Of a DNA stretch of 64,000 nucleotides, positions 43,778-52,493 are shown in pieces. Location: assembly GCA_030041475.1 (NCBI GenBank), contig JASHNU010000019.1, forward strand, positions 142,222 to 206,221, in the 5' to 3' direction. The number at the start of each line of letters is the position of its first letter. Position 1 is the stretch's first letter. The notes under the pieces are model-generated. The model made no database searches and had not been told where the DNA came from. It worked only from the letters and a program-made list of their open reading frames with translations. A program made the translations under genes and the position numbers. Origin of the DNA: Candidatus Sulfotelmatobacter sp. Its GTDB lineage: Bacteria > Acidobacteriota > Terriglobia > Terriglobales > Acidobacteriaceae.

Positions 43778-45145
43778 TTATTGCGCCGCTGGCTTCTTAT
43801 GCGTCCCTGCTGCCGGCTTCTTCGGCGCCGGTGTCGTCAGCAGTTTCCCTTTCTCCATCACCATCATGAAAGGAGTCGCGGTGTAGGATGCGGGCTCGCC
43901 CTGGAAGTCGAAGCTGGCGCCTTCCTTCGGGATCATTTTGAGCGGAACCTTCTCTTCGAACTTCAGCGTAATATCTGCTTTCTTCGCATCAATGTCGTCC
44001 GAGCTGCCGGCGATCATGAACTCGGTCGGCGTCGTGCTGATGACCGTTCCGTTCATCTGCACCGCCTTCCCTTTCACGGCATTCCACACCAGGTCCTGAT
44101 CTTCCTGCGAACCGTTCATAAACACGAATTGCCACTCTGCGAAGTTCATTTCCTCCGGCTTCTTGGAGGTCACCATGTTGTGAACCTGCTCTGCCGGTGT
44201 CGGTGCGGGCTTGATCGTCCAGCCAGGCTGAGGCAGTTGCGTAGTCGCAGTCAGCGTGAGCAAGTCGGTCCACCCGTCATCGCCGCCATGGTAACGGACG
44301 TATTTGCTGCGGCCGAACTTTTTAACCTGCTCCTTGGCCGTGGGATCGGCCACCAGATTCGCCGCGCGCGCGATGAAGAACAACCCGTTGACGATGTCCT
44401 CTGGAGTCGACGGAGGCAGCGACGCAATAGCCAGGGGGTAAACGTTCTCCACGTTGTTGGGATCGGCATTCACTGCGGCCCGCAGATACTTCTGCGCCGC
44501 AGCATAATCCTTCAGCTGCAACGCAGAAAAGCCGGCCACGCTGTTCATGATCGTGATAAAGGAACTTTTCTGCTTGTCAAATTCCTCCTGCGAAACTCCC
44601 TCCGGCTTCGTCCACTTCGGTAGTACATCGAGAGCGTGCTCGGCATGCTGCTTGGCGTCAGCCCACTTCTGCCCGGCTTTCTCGCTGTAAGCCAGCACAA
44701 CCAACGCTTTCGGGTTATCCGGATTCACCGCCAGCAGGCGCTGCGCCGCATCGGCGACTTTGGGGTTGCCCGTCTGCTGATAGGCCCCCATCAGAATCTC
44801 GAGCGCCTGACCCTTCATGATGCTATTGGGATACTGGGTCAGGAATGCTTCCAGGCCGCTAATCTGCGCCGCCGGATCTTTCTGGCTGTAGGCGCTCACG
44901 TAGGCGTTGTACTCGGCCGGATCTTTGATCACGGGTGCCTGGTTGCTCTGTGCCGCTGGCTGACTCGGCGCAGTCTGACCGGTTGGCGGGTTCACGCTTC
45001 CCGTCGGCGGGTTTACGCTCCCCGTTGGCGGGTTTACGCTCCCCGTCGGCGGCGGCGCTGGCTGTCCCTGTGCGGGCTGCGTGGAACTCTGCGCCCCTGC
45101 GCCCACAGCAACCCCAAGCACAACCGTTAGCAGAATCTTTTTCAT
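43778..45145 (-). CDS. Exported TPR protein with a tandem Pro/Thr/Gly linker
   Basis: 455 aa. Signal peptide (MKKILLTVVLGVAVGAGAQ), then a linker of four PPTGSVN repeats, then tetratricopeptide-like helices (DPAEYNAYVSAYSQ, ALEILMGAYQQTGNPKVADAAQ, ALVVLAYSEKAGQKWADAKQHAEH). The C-terminal part looks like a beta-rich module. Periplasmic or surface scaffolding is inferred. ATG at 45145 with AAGGAG eight bases upstream. A promoter about 180 nt upstream implies a long untranslated leader. Confidence 0.75.
   Translation of the reverse strand: MKKILLTVVLGVAVGAGAQSSTQPAQGQPAPPPTGSVNPPTGSVNPPTGSVNPPTGQTAPSQPAAQSNQAPVIKDPAEYNAYVSAYSQKDPAAQISGLEAFLTQYPNSIMKGQALEILMGAYQQTGNPKVADAAQRLLAVNPDNPKALVVLAYSEKAGQKWADAKQHAEHALDVLPKWTKPEGVSQEEFDKQKSSFITIMNSVAGFSALQLKDYAAAQKYLRAAVNADPNNVENVYPLAIASLPPSTPEDIVNGLFFIARAANLVADPTAKEQVKKFGRSKYVRYHGGDDGWTDLLTLTATTQLPQPGWTIKPAPTPAEQVHNMVTSKKPEEMNFAEWQFVFMNGSQEDQDLVWNAVKGKAVQMNGTVISTTPTEFMIAGSSDDIDAKKADITLKFEEKVPLKMIPKEGASFDFQGEPASYTATPFMMVMEKGKLLTTPAPKKPAAGTHKKPAAQ
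44982..45044 (-). repeat. 21-bp tandem repeat coding for PPTGSVN
   Basis: Three near-identical 21-bp units starting at 44982, 45003 and 45024, with a partial fourth at 45045. They encode PPTGSVN repeats and can vary in number without changing frame. Confidence 0.75.
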
Positions 45146-45325
45146 CAGTATGGCTCCTTGGACCGTTGGAAAATAGCTTTTCTGGGAACTTTGTTCTTCA
45201 CACCTAAGCAGCGACTGCATTCCGCCTGGACGCTGAGTCCTGCTTTGGAGTGCTGCTTCCTGGCAGGGGCCCCGGGAACCGACAACTCACTGATTCCTAA
45301 AGCTGCCTTACCTTTTTTCCCGGTT
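45146..45325 (-). other. Long untranslated leader upstream of the TPR gene
   Basis: About 180 nt between the predicted transcription start and the Shine-Dalgarno. GC-rich with possible stems, including GGGGCCCC. I tried SRP RNA and known riboswitch consensus patterns by eye and none fits. It may carry regulation or be plain leader. Confidence 0.35.
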
Positions 45326-45331
45326 GGCGGG

Positions 45332-45360
45332 ATTATAAGTACCTCTCCTGCCGAAGGCAA
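45332..45360 (-). promoter_or_regulatory. Sigma-70-type promoter of the TPR gene
   Basis: On the minus strand TTGCCT (45355-45360), exactly 17 bp, and TATAAT (45332-45337). The expected leader to the ATG at 45145 is about 180 nt. Confidence 0.6.
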
Positions 45361-45458
45361 GTTACTTCCCATTCGTGCCCCACTTTATTGTTAAGATGCC
45401 GCTTGCGGACCCGCTGAATGCCGGTCCGCGCGTCCGCGACATCCCCGGAGCTGCTCAC

Positions 45459-46184
45459 ATGATGGACACCGCACAACCTCTGACTGGCCAAGTCGCCGTT
45501 GTTACCGGAGCGGGGCGCGGCATCGGCGCCGCCATCGCCCGCCAACTCGCGCGTCTCGGCGCCACCACCGCGCTCTGCGGTCGCACTCAAGCCACGCTTG
45601 AGGCTACGGCTCGTGCCATCCTCGACGCCGGCGGTAAGGTCGAAATCATTCCCTGCGACGTCACTGTTTTGCATCAGCTCGAATACGCTGCCACGCGTCT
45701 GGAAAGCACTTTCGGCCGTCTCGACATTTTGGTCAACAACGCCGGGATCGGGCGCTTCAGCGAGCCGCTTCACCAGCTCCTGCCCGACGACTGGGACCGC
45801 ATCCTCAACACCAACCTGCGTGGAGTCTTCTACGCCATCCGCGCCTTCGCCCCCATGATGATCCGCGCCGAATCGGGCCACATCATCAACATTTCTTCGC
45901 TGGCAGGAAAAAACGCGCTGCCCAAAGGGGCCGCCTATGCCGCTTCCAAGTGGGGATTGAACGGGCTGACGTACTCCGTCGCCGAGGAACTGCGTGGCTA
46001 CAACATTCGCGTTTCGGTCATCTGCCCCGGCTCAACCGAGACTGAGTTGAGCCCCCACGCCGGTAGAAACCCGAATAAGATGCTGCAGCCCGATGACATT
46101 GCTCACGCCGTGGCCATGCTGGTGACGCAGGCTCCGCAGTCGTTTGTCAGTGAGATTCTGATCAGGCCCACACAAAAGCCCTAG
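45459..46184 (+). CDS. FabG-like short-chain dehydrogenase
   Basis: 241 aa SDR. TGAGRGIG glycine motif, CDVT, NNAGIG, catalytic Ser in NISSLAG and YAASK. Closest in style to 3-oxoacyl-ACP reductases, but many such paralogues have other substrates. The ATG at 45459 with GGAG eight bases upstream begins MMDTAQPLTGQVAVVTG; the GTG at 45375 gives a less likely extension. Single gene; divergent from the TPR gene with 313 bp between. Confidence 0.85.
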   Translation: MMDTAQPLTGQVAVVTGAGRGIGAAIARQLARLGATTALCGRTQATLEATARAILDAGGKVEIIPCDVTVLHQLEYAATRLESTFGRLDILVNNAGIGRFSEPLHQLLPDDWDRILNTNLRGVFYAIRAFAPMMIRAESGHIINISSLAGKNALPKGAAYAASKWGLNGLTYSVAEELRGYNIRVSVICPGSTETELSPHAGRNPNKMLQPDDIAHAVAMLVTQAPQSFVSEILIRPTQKP

Positions 46185-46275
46185 GAGTTGAGGAAAGACG
46201 GCGTCAGACCTCGGACCTTGGGCGTCAGCCTATGAGTGTTTGCTGAGGCCTGAAGGCTGCGCCTGACGCCCGCTT

Positions 46276-46731
46276 CTATTTCTTGAACAGATTCTCAAAC
46301 GCCGCGCGCGCGTCGCTCGGACGCTGGCTGGCGGGCGTGGAGGTCTCCTTCTCGTGGGTCACGCGCATTTCATAAAACGTGCAGTCGTTGCGCTCGTCTT
46401 TCTTCGCGATGCGCTCCTTCACCGGCTGCATGCACTCAAACCTGCTGCCGGGATCGAAATACATGCATTGCTTGCAGGAATGCAGTTCGAACCCGCACTT
46501 GGGACATTTGCCGTCGGCAGTCATCCCCGCAAGCACTGTGCCGCATTGCGCGCAGCGCGAAACCGCACGTGTACCGGGCAGATTCACCGGCTTCGGTCCG
46601 AGCGCATGGTCCCACTTCGGCGGACCGCTCTTGCGCTCCGGGGGCGGCTTCCGCGGCGCTTCTCTCTGCGAATCTTTGTTTTTTGACTCCCAGTCGCGGT
46701 CCTGATATCCATGCTGACGATATTTCGCCAC
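46276..46731 (-). CDS. Zinc-ribbon protein of unknown function
   Basis: 151 aa. Basic, disordered N-terminus, then two CxxC pairs (CAQC, CPKC) followed by CKQC and FEC, forming a zinc ribbon plus a second metal site. The GTG start (46729-46731) is supported by GGGAGGG five bases upstream. Probably cytosolic; nucleic-acid or protein binding is possible. No family name. Confidence 0.65.
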   Translation of the reverse strand: MAKYRQHGYQDRDWESKNKDSQREAPRKPPPERKSGPPKWDHALGPKPVNLPGTRAVSRCAQCGTVLAGMTADGKCPKCGFELHSCKQCMYFDPGSRFECMQPVKERIAKKDERNDCTFYEMRVTHEKETSTPASQRPSDARAAFENLFKK

Positions 46732-46827
46732 ACAACCCTCCCAAGCACGCGGCAGTATTGTGTACCCACTGCGACTCCAGGCGCAAGCTTTTCACGATGT
46801 TGGCATCCTGAGCCCACCGCGAGGGTG

Positions 46828-46869
46828 CCCCATCCTAGAAATCGCGCAGTCTGCGATTTTAGGGTGGGG
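46828..46869. repeat. CCCCATCCT-type dispersed hairpin repeat
   Basis: CCCCATCCTAGAAATCGC and GCGATTTTAGGGTGGGG pair with a GCAGTCT loop. It sits between the divergent zinc-ribbon gene and the MBL gene and overlaps the MBL gene's upstream region. A related hairpin is at 63543-63575. Confidence 0.6.
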
Positions 46870-46911
46870 ATTCTTGATTTTTTCCCGATCGTTGTTTGCA
46901 GTCCCGCTCGT

Positions 46912-46917
46912 TACAAT
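46912..46917 (+). promoter_or_regulatory. Candidate -10 box giving a leaderless mRNA
   Basis: TACAAT ends seven bases before the ATG at 46925. No ribosome site and no clear -35 box. Confidence 0.4.
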
Positions 46918-46924
46918 GTAGACC

Positions 46925-47557
46925 ATGATCCACGAAATCCTGCCTGTCGGCCCGCTGCAATGCAACTGCTCCATCATCGGCGACGAGGCGACGCGCGAAG
47001 CCATGGTCATCGATCCCGGCGACGACATCGAAGACATCCTCGCCCTCATTCGCCAACACAATCTTCAGCTCAAGCAGATCGTCATCACTCACGCCCACAT
47101 CGATCACGTTGGCGGAGCCATGAAACTCCGCGCCGCCACCGGCGCGCCCATCCTGCTCAACCAGAACGACTACGCTCTGCTGAAGATGCTCGACGTGCAA
47201 GCCGCGTGGATCGGAATGCCGACACCTGGGAAAGTAGAAATCGACCGCAGCGTGACAACAGGAGAGAAAATCACAGCGGGATCGCACACGGCCTCGGTGC
47301 TGCACACCCCCGGCCACACCGAAGGCAGCATCTGCCTCTACTTCGAGCCGGAGAAGAAGCTGATCGCCGGCGACACTCTCTTCGCCGGCTCCATCGGCCG
47401 CACCGACCTGCCCGGCGGAAGCATGAAGAAGATCATGCAATCCCTCCACGGCACGGTCCTTTCGCTGCCCGACGAAACCGTCGTAGTCCCCGGCCACGGC
47501 CCGCTGACGACGATCGGCGAAGAGCGCGAAACCAACCCGTTTTTGACTACGCGTTAA
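46925..47557 (+). CDS. Metallo-beta-lactamase-fold hydrolase (glyoxalase II-like)
   Basis: 210 aa. Zinc motif THAHIDHVGG, with later metal ligands in HTPGHTEGS, AGDTLF and PGHGP. Short relative to true GloB (about 250), and without its C-terminal domain; like the small YcbL/persulfide-type enzymes. It probably hydrolyses thioesters or phosphodiesters in the cytosol. ATG at 46925. Confidence 0.87.
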   Translation: MIHEILPVGPLQCNCSIIGDEATREAMVIDPGDDIEDILALIRQHNLQLKQIVITHAHIDHVGGAMKLRAATGAPILLNQNDYALLKMLDVQAAWIGMPTPGKVEIDRSVTTGEKITAGSHTASVLHTPGHTEGSICLYFEPEKKLIAGDTLFAGSIGRTDLPGGSMKKIMQSLHGTVLSLPDETVVVPGHGPLTTIGEERETNPFLTTR

Positions 47558-47581
47558 TCGCACCTGTCATGCCGAGCCAGG

Positions 47582-47608
47582 ATGGAGCTTCGCGAAGCGA
47601 AGCTCCAT
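47582..47608. repeat. Perfect hairpin, member of a dispersed repeat family
   Basis: ATGGAGCTTCGC gaa GCGAAGCTCCAT, 12-bp arms with a three-base loop. It sits within a longer tgtcatgccgag... gaagcatccc element, like the groESL-flanking repeats. It may also act as a terminator for the MBL gene. Confidence 0.6.
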
Positions 47609-47666
47609 CGCAGTCGAAGCATCCCTAGCGCGACTCTAGCTCGCGCCGAATGAACCGCGTGTTAGT

Positions 47667-48149
47667 ATGGGCACCTTCATGAATGCTTGGTTGCGTTTGG
47701 TTCTTATCACGATGACCGTCGGCGGCGGCTTCACCGGCTTCGCTCTTACTCTTCAATCGATCATAGAATCTCGGGGCGACGCGACGATAACGGTCGTGCT
47801 GCTGGTTATCTTCCTGTTGGTGTGCGCATACGTGACTGTCAGCGGCTTGATCTTCGTGCAGAAACCACAGGTGACACGCCCCCTCATCGGCGCGCTGGCA
47901 ATACAGATCCCCTGGATCTCGTCGCCGCCGATTGTCTATCACCTTGGTGCAGGGTTCTCCGCTGTGCTTGGGATCGGTAGCTCCGAACATGCCGAGGAGT
48001 CCTTCAACATATTCTGGAACTGCTTTCTCGGCACGACTTGGCAGTTCAGGCTGTTCAGTCAAGCAAGCTGGCGGGTTAGCGTAAACGTCATTCCGCTCGT
48101 CCTTCTTATTCGGCAGCAACTCAGCCGACGGCCGTCCCCGGCGAGGTAA
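47667..48149 (+). CDS. Small integral membrane protein of unknown function
   Basis: 160 aa with four hydrophobic segments (about residues 9-27, 40-62, 73-95 and a C-terminal one near 133-145). No family motif seen. Inner-membrane protein. ATG at 47667 or 47679; no strong ribosome site for either. It stands alone between convergent and same-strand genes. Confidence 0.55.
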   Translation: MGTFMNAWLRLVLITMTVGGGFTGFALTLQSIIESRGDATITVVLLVIFLLVCAYVTVSGLIFVQKPQVTRPLIGALAIQIPWISSPPIVYHLGAGFSAVLGIGSSEHAEESFNIFWNCFLGTTWQFRLFSQASWRVSVNVIPLVLLIRQQLSRRPSPAR

Positions 48150-48182
48150 ATCCGCAAGCTGCCTCGGTGGACACACAGCAGG

Positions 48183-49409
48183 CTACTGCTTCAGCGCCTC
48201 CAGAACCCTCCTCGCCCCCTCCCCAAACACCTTCGCCGGCCCAATCAAACTGAGGACCAAATACCCGTCCCCCGGAAAATCATAAAAATGTCCGGGATGC
48301 ACCAGGACGTGCTTCTCCCGCACCAACTCAATCGCCAGCTCTTCATCCGAGCGCGTCACCGGCACGCGCAGCACCGCGTACCATCCGCCTTCCACCTCCA
48401 GCCGCTGGCAAGCCTTCTGCCCCGCCAGTTGCCGATCCAGCTCGGCCAAATTTCTTTCAACCCGCTCCAGCAATTGCCTTTGAATATTTTTTCTTTGCTC
48501 CATTAACACCGGCACCGCCCACTGCACCGGCGCATTCATCGACAGATACGTGTCGGCAATCACGTCCAGCCGTGCCATGGCCTCGGCAACTTGGTCCTCC
48601 GGCCCGCTGGTGACGATCCACGCCACTTTCATCTGCGGCAGCGCCGCAATCTTCGACAGCCCGCTCAGCGTAAACCTCAGCACTTCTCCGTTCCCTGCAA
48701 AACTCCCCCATCCATTGTCATCCCGACCTAGCTTCTGGATTGGCAAACGCCGATCCAACGGCGCGTGGAGGGACCTTGGGTTTATCCGATAATCCACAAA
48801 CACTTCATCCACCACCACCGCCAGCCCACGGCCCCGGCAAAACTCATTCAACTGCTCGCGCTCACCTGCTTTCACGTACGACCCAGTCGGATTATTCGGG
48901 TGCACCACCACCACGGCGCGCGTCCGAGTCGTCACTGCCTTCTCCAGCGAGTGAAAATCCATCTGCCAGCCATGGTCGTAAATCAGCGGATACGGCAGGA
49001 GCTTCACATCCTGCAAATCGGCCAGAAACTCGAACAAGGGATAACTCGGCTTCGGCACCAGCAACTCGTCGCCCGCATTGCACAGCAGGCGAAAGACAAA
49101 TGAATATCCTTCGCTTGTGCTCGTCGTCAGCACGATCCGCTCAGGGTCAAGGTCGACGCCATGATCCGCACGGTAGTACTCCGCCACCGCCTTTCTCGCA
49201 TCCGGCAGCCCCTTGGCTTGCGGATCGTAATCGAGTGAACGCGCCGACCCCAGCGCCGCCAAGATCGCTTGCGAGCCATACTCCAATCCCACGCGCGTCG
49301 GATTCGACGCCGTCAGGTCGAGAACCTTCGCGCCCGCAGCGCGCACTTCCTCCACGGCCTGCGTAAAGCGATTCTGGGCCAGCTTCCAGTTGGTGCGGTC
49401 AGAGAACAT
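48183..49409 (-). CDS. PLP-dependent aminotransferase class I/II
   Basis: 408 aa fold-type I aminotransferase. HPNNPTGSY and the Asp-Val-Phe-Val-Asp-Tyr pocket (VVDEVFVDY) are clear; the Schiff-base Lys is in FTLSGLSKIAALPQMK. The C-terminal part with GGWYAVLRVP and HPGHFYDFP contacts the substrate carboxylate. Aspartate/aromatic-type; the particular amino acid is unknown. I use the ATG at 49407-49409 (MFSDRTNWKL); a longer frame to 49472 has no ribosome site. Confidence 0.87.
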   Translation of the reverse strand: MFSDRTNWKLAQNRFTQAVEEVRAAGAKVLDLTASNPTRVGLEYGSQAILAALGSARSLDYDPQAKGLPDARKAVAEYYRADHGVDLDPERIVLTTSTSEGYSFVFRLLCNAGDELLVPKPSYPLFEFLADLQDVKLLPYPLIYDHGWQMDFHSLEKAVTTRTRAVVVVHPNNPTGSYVKAGEREQLNEFCRGRGLAVVVDEVFVDYRINPRSLHAPLDRRLPIQKLGRDDNGWGSFAGNGEVLRFTLSGLSKIAALPQMKVAWIVTSGPEDQVAEAMARLDVIADTYLSMNAPVQWAVPVLMEQRKNIQRQLLERVERNLAELDRQLAGQKACQRLEVEGGWYAVLRVPVTRSDEELAIELVREKHVLVHPGHFYDFPGDGYLVLSLIGPAKVFGEGARRVLEALKQ

Positions 49410-49481
49410 CAGAAGGGTGCGAAAAACACGTCCATGTGTTGAAAACGGAATTCTACGCGACCGAAGAGACAACTTGCGCGC

Positions 49482-49512
49482 AAAACAAATAAGCCGTCCT
49501 CGTGGGACGGCT
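49482..49512 (-). terminator. Intrinsic terminator after the GH20-like gene
   Basis: AGCCGTCC tcgtg GGACGGCT (49492-49512), an 8-bp hairpin; on the minus strand a T-rich run follows (49482-49491). It lies just beyond the stop of the GH20b gene. Confidence 0.7.
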
Positions 49513-49534
49513 GCATCTGCTCCGCGGTCCGCGC

Positions 49535-50158
49535 CTACTCTTGCGGTCCACGCATATTCCTCAGACTTTCCGGCAGCGTTTCGCGGGTCATATCCTGTTG
49601 GGCATTCTTGTCCTGCGTGGGCCAGTCGCGAATCTCAATCGCCGGACACAGCAGGCCCTTGCCGGTCTGGCGCAACAACTGCCGTAAGGTCTGCACGCCG
49701 TAAAATATTCCCTGCCCTGTTTTCGCAGCGACGATGAGATGTTCTTTGTCGGAGAACAGCAGGTAACCGTCTTCTCCCACAGATGAATCGGCCTTGAGCC
49801 CGTTCCGGGCGAGGAAGCGCCGCACACGCTTGTCGTCCAGTCGCGCCAACACAATCGCGCCGCTCGCCGCTTTATTCGTGGGCTTCTCGCCGACAATGTC
49901 GAGCTCTAACCCAGATTGATCGGCAATCTGCTCGACCAGTGTTTCTGCGGCGATGCGATCCTCGGTCTGATGGCCGAACTGAACCAGAATCTTGGTTCCC
50001 GGCTTCACGCGAAACGCGCCGTCGCGCAACTGCACTTCCTTGGGCGCGGGCTCCAGCCGCAACACAGGTGCGCTGTTGGAATCGAGCGCGCACACTGCCG
50101 CCGCGCAGAGCAGAGACAAAACACCCTGCAACACCATCCGCCTCGGTCGTTGTTTCAT
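49535..50158 (-). CDS. Stand-alone GH20 N-terminal (GH20b) domain protein
   Basis: 207 aa. Signal peptide (to about ALDSN, residue 27), then the alpha/beta domain that normally precedes the beta-N-acetylhexosaminidase barrel: LRLEPAPKEVQ, AAETLVEQIADQSGLEL, GYLLFSDKEHLIVAAKTGQGIFYGVQTLRQLL. The expected continuation (RGxxLDxxRHF, catalytic Asp-Glu) is missing: the protein ends 24 residues after EIRDWP with a charged tail and a terminator follows. So it is a truncated enzyme or a reused domain. ATG at 50156-50158. Confidence 0.75.
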   Translation of the reverse strand: MKQRPRRMVLQGVLSLLCAAAVCALDSNSAPVLRLEPAPKEVQLRDGAFRVKPGTKILVQFGHQTEDRIAAETLVEQIADQSGLELDIVGEKPTNKAASGAIVLARLDDKRVRRFLARNGLKADSSVGEDGYLLFSDKEHLIVAAKTGQGIFYGVQTLRQLLRQTGKGLLCPAIEIRDWPTQDKNAQQDMTRETLPESLRNMRGPQE

Positions 50159-50259
50159 TCGAAATCCCGGAACCAAATAAGACCAGGAACCCAGGCCCAT
50201 ATTGTAACCGGAAATGGAGCCACTCAAATCAGGAATTATCTCCCTCTGCCTCAAGGGGA

Positions 50260-51369
50260 TCACTTCCCGAATGCTTCCTTATTGACCACGTAGGGCATCC
50301 TGGTTATGTCGCCGTCGTAGTTGCCCTCGAGCACGTCCATCAGCCCTTGCGCGCACCGGCCCGCCATGCCTTTATCCGGATCGGTCGAGAGCCGGGTGAT
50401 GCGGGCGGCGCTGGCAAAGTGCGGCATCAGACGGCAGCGGTCGGCGATCGCGGGATCGAGCAGTGGAGAATCCATGGGCAACGGCTCCTCGGCATAGACA
50501 TCGAGCGCCGCACCCGCAATCCAGTTTTCCCGCAGTGCCAGCGCCAGCGCAGTTTCATCCACCACCGGGCCGCGCGAACTGTTCACCAGATAAGCGGTTG
50601 CTTTCATCAGGCTTAAGGTTTTTTCGTTGAACAGATGATAGGTGGGCGTGGCGCTCTCGCCGGGCCGCAATAACGGCACATGCACGCTGACGAAGTCGGC
50701 CTCGCGCAGCGCCTGCTCAAACGGCACGTATTTGATCCAGGGTTTTTCCTTCACCAGGCCCCGCGCATGGCGAAGGTCGTTGATCTCCTGAATGGTCTTG
50801 ACGAATGCGTGATTCTCATACGCCGGGTCGTAGCAGAGAACGTTCATGTCGAACCCGGAAGCTTTCTTGATGAACGCCAACCCGATGCGCCCCGTTCCAA
50901 TTACGGCCACGGTCTTGCCGGTCACTTCGTCACCCAGGAAGGGCAGGTACGGATGCCAGTATCCCCATTGGTTCTCGCGCGTCAGGCGCTCCGCCGACCA
51001 CATTTTTCGCGCCAGCATCGCCATCATGAAGAATGCGAACTCAGCGGTCGCTTCCGTGAGGACATCCGCCGTGTGCGTGAACGGAATCTTGTAGCGGTTG
51101 GCGTCGGCACGATTGATGTTGTCGAAGCCCACCGCGATCTGTGCCACGACCTTCAGCCGGCCCTTCCCGGCTTCAAATACCTCGGCGTCAATCGGGTCGC
51201 GCAGAGTGGTGATCAATCCGTCAATCCCGGCCTTTACCTTCTCAATGATCAGACTTTTCGGTGGCGCCTCGGGATGTGGATACACCTCGACCTCATATCC
51301 GCGCTTGCGCAGCAGGTCAATGGCTTCTCCAATGTCACAGGTGGCAAAAACGCGAAATTTCTTGTCCAT
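50260..51369 (-). CDS. D-2-hydroxyacid dehydrogenase
   Basis: 369 aa. Rossmann motif VIGTGRIG, catalytic Arg in NSSRGP, Glu in AALDVYAEEP and His in MPHFASA. It is of the D-isomer 2-hydroxyacid dehydrogenase family (glyoxylate/hydroxypyruvate reductase or lactate type). NADH versus NADPH cannot be decided by eye. ATG at 51367-51369; the GH20b gene follows 101 bp downstream on the same strand. Confidence 0.88.
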   Translation of the reverse strand: MDKKFRVFATCDIGEAIDLLRKRGYEVEVYPHPEAPPKSLIIEKVKAGIDGLITTLRDPIDAEVFEAGKGRLKVVAQIAVGFDNINRADANRYKIPFTHTADVLTEATAEFAFFMMAMLARKMWSAERLTRENQWGYWHPYLPFLGDEVTGKTVAVIGTGRIGLAFIKKASGFDMNVLCYDPAYENHAFVKTIQEINDLRHARGLVKEKPWIKYVPFEQALREADFVSVHVPLLRPGESATPTYHLFNEKTLSLMKATAYLVNSSRGPVVDETALALALRENWIAGAALDVYAEEPLPMDSPLLDPAIADRCRLMPHFASAARITRLSTDPDKGMAGRCAQGLMDVLEGNYDGDITRMPYVVNKEAFGK

Positions 51370-51621
51370 AGGGTCGTTGGACTGCAATCGCAAGGCTGGA
51401 TTACGATGCGACGCGGCAGTGCAGCACCCCACTGCGGGGCCTATCGAAAATATCACATGCGCTAATTATTTGAAGGCGAACCCTGGGGCTGGGAGCGATT
51501 GTAAAACCTCACCCTGCGGATTGACGCGAGAATTTGACAGCGTCAACGCGCGTTTGGATGTAGAATCTCGCGATTCCGGTCCGGCAGGTTCGCCAGCCCC
51601 GGTTAACAAATGGGAGGATTT

Positions 51622-52434
51622 ATGTTCTTCAAGCGGCTCGGAATTCTGGCAGCGCTCGCCGTCATGCCTGCCTTTGCCCAGGTATCCAGCTCGCCCGTCG
51701 CTCTTACGACAGACGAGGTCTTATCGCCAATTCAGCATGCACCCATGCGCCTTCACGAGGTCCCCACTAAGAACGGCTCGGTGACCAGCGAAAACTGGAG
51801 CGGCTATGCCGTCACTGGTTCGGGGTTCACCAATGCCCAGGGATCCTGGATCGTTCCGAAAGTCAATTGCGCGAAGACCTTGGAAGCCTACTCGGCCTTC
51901 TGGGTGGGCATAGACGGCTACTCCTCCGACACCGTCGAGCAGACCGGAACCATCTCCCTCTGCTTCCTCACCACCGCGGAGTATTACGCCTGGTACGAGT
52001 TCTACCCGGCGGCTTCCGTTGAGATCACCAGCGTTCCCGTCTCGCCCGGGGACACGATGTCGGCCAGCGTGACCTATAACGGTTCTGAGTTCACGATTAC
52101 GATCACAAACGAAACCACCGGCAAGACTTACAGCAAGAGCGCAACCGTCGCCGGTGCTGAACGCTCCTCCGCCGAGTGGATTGCCGAGGCGCCGTCAAGC
52201 ACCAGCGGCATCCTGCCTCTTGCCAACTTCCGCACCGTCTCCTTTGGTGACGACTACACAGATATCGCGAACACGAATTACGCCACGGACAGCTCCGTGA
52301 CTGGCCTCATCAGCGACTTCGGCGCCGGAGTGGAAGAAATCACGATGGTCAGCAGCAAAGGTAAGACCGAAGCCCTTCCATCGGCTCTCACTACCGACGG
52401 TTCAAGTTTCAAGGTGGCCTGGAAGGCGAAGTAG
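51622..52434 (+). CDS. Exported G1 (eqolisin)-type glutamic peptidase
   Basis: 270 aa with a signal peptide (to AFAQ, residue 19). Beta-sandwich with the G1 segment GSWIVPKVNC, FWVGIDGYSSDTVEQTGT carrying the catalytic Gln, and the catalytic Glu in SSAEWIAEAPSS. Eqolisins are acid-active secreted endopeptidases first known from fungi; bacterial members are fewer. ATG at 51622 follows the ribosome site GGGAGG. Fits an acidic-soil lifestyle. Confidence 0.85.
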   Translation: MFFKRLGILAALAVMPAFAQVSSSPVALTTDEVLSPIQHAPMRLHEVPTKNGSVTSENWSGYAVTGSGFTNAQGSWIVPKVNCAKTLEAYSAFWVGIDGYSSDTVEQTGTISLCFLTTAEYYAWYEFYPAASVEITSVPVSPGDTMSASVTYNGSEFTITITNETTGKTYSKSATVAGAERSSAEWIAEAPSSTSGILPLANFRTVSFGDDYTDIANTNYATDSSVTGLISDFGAGVEEITMVSSKGKTEALPSALTTDGSSFKVAWKAK

Positions 52435-52493
52435 AGGTCAGGAAGGTCGAAGTGGAGTAGCGCCAGGATGGCTTTTCGAGCCACGTTTCGGGT

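Noticed and set aside
45146..45325. SRP (4.5S) RNA-like motif on the minus strand
   Set aside because: It has GCCAGG and AAGCAGC but lacks the conserved GGAAG loop between them and the flanking pairing.
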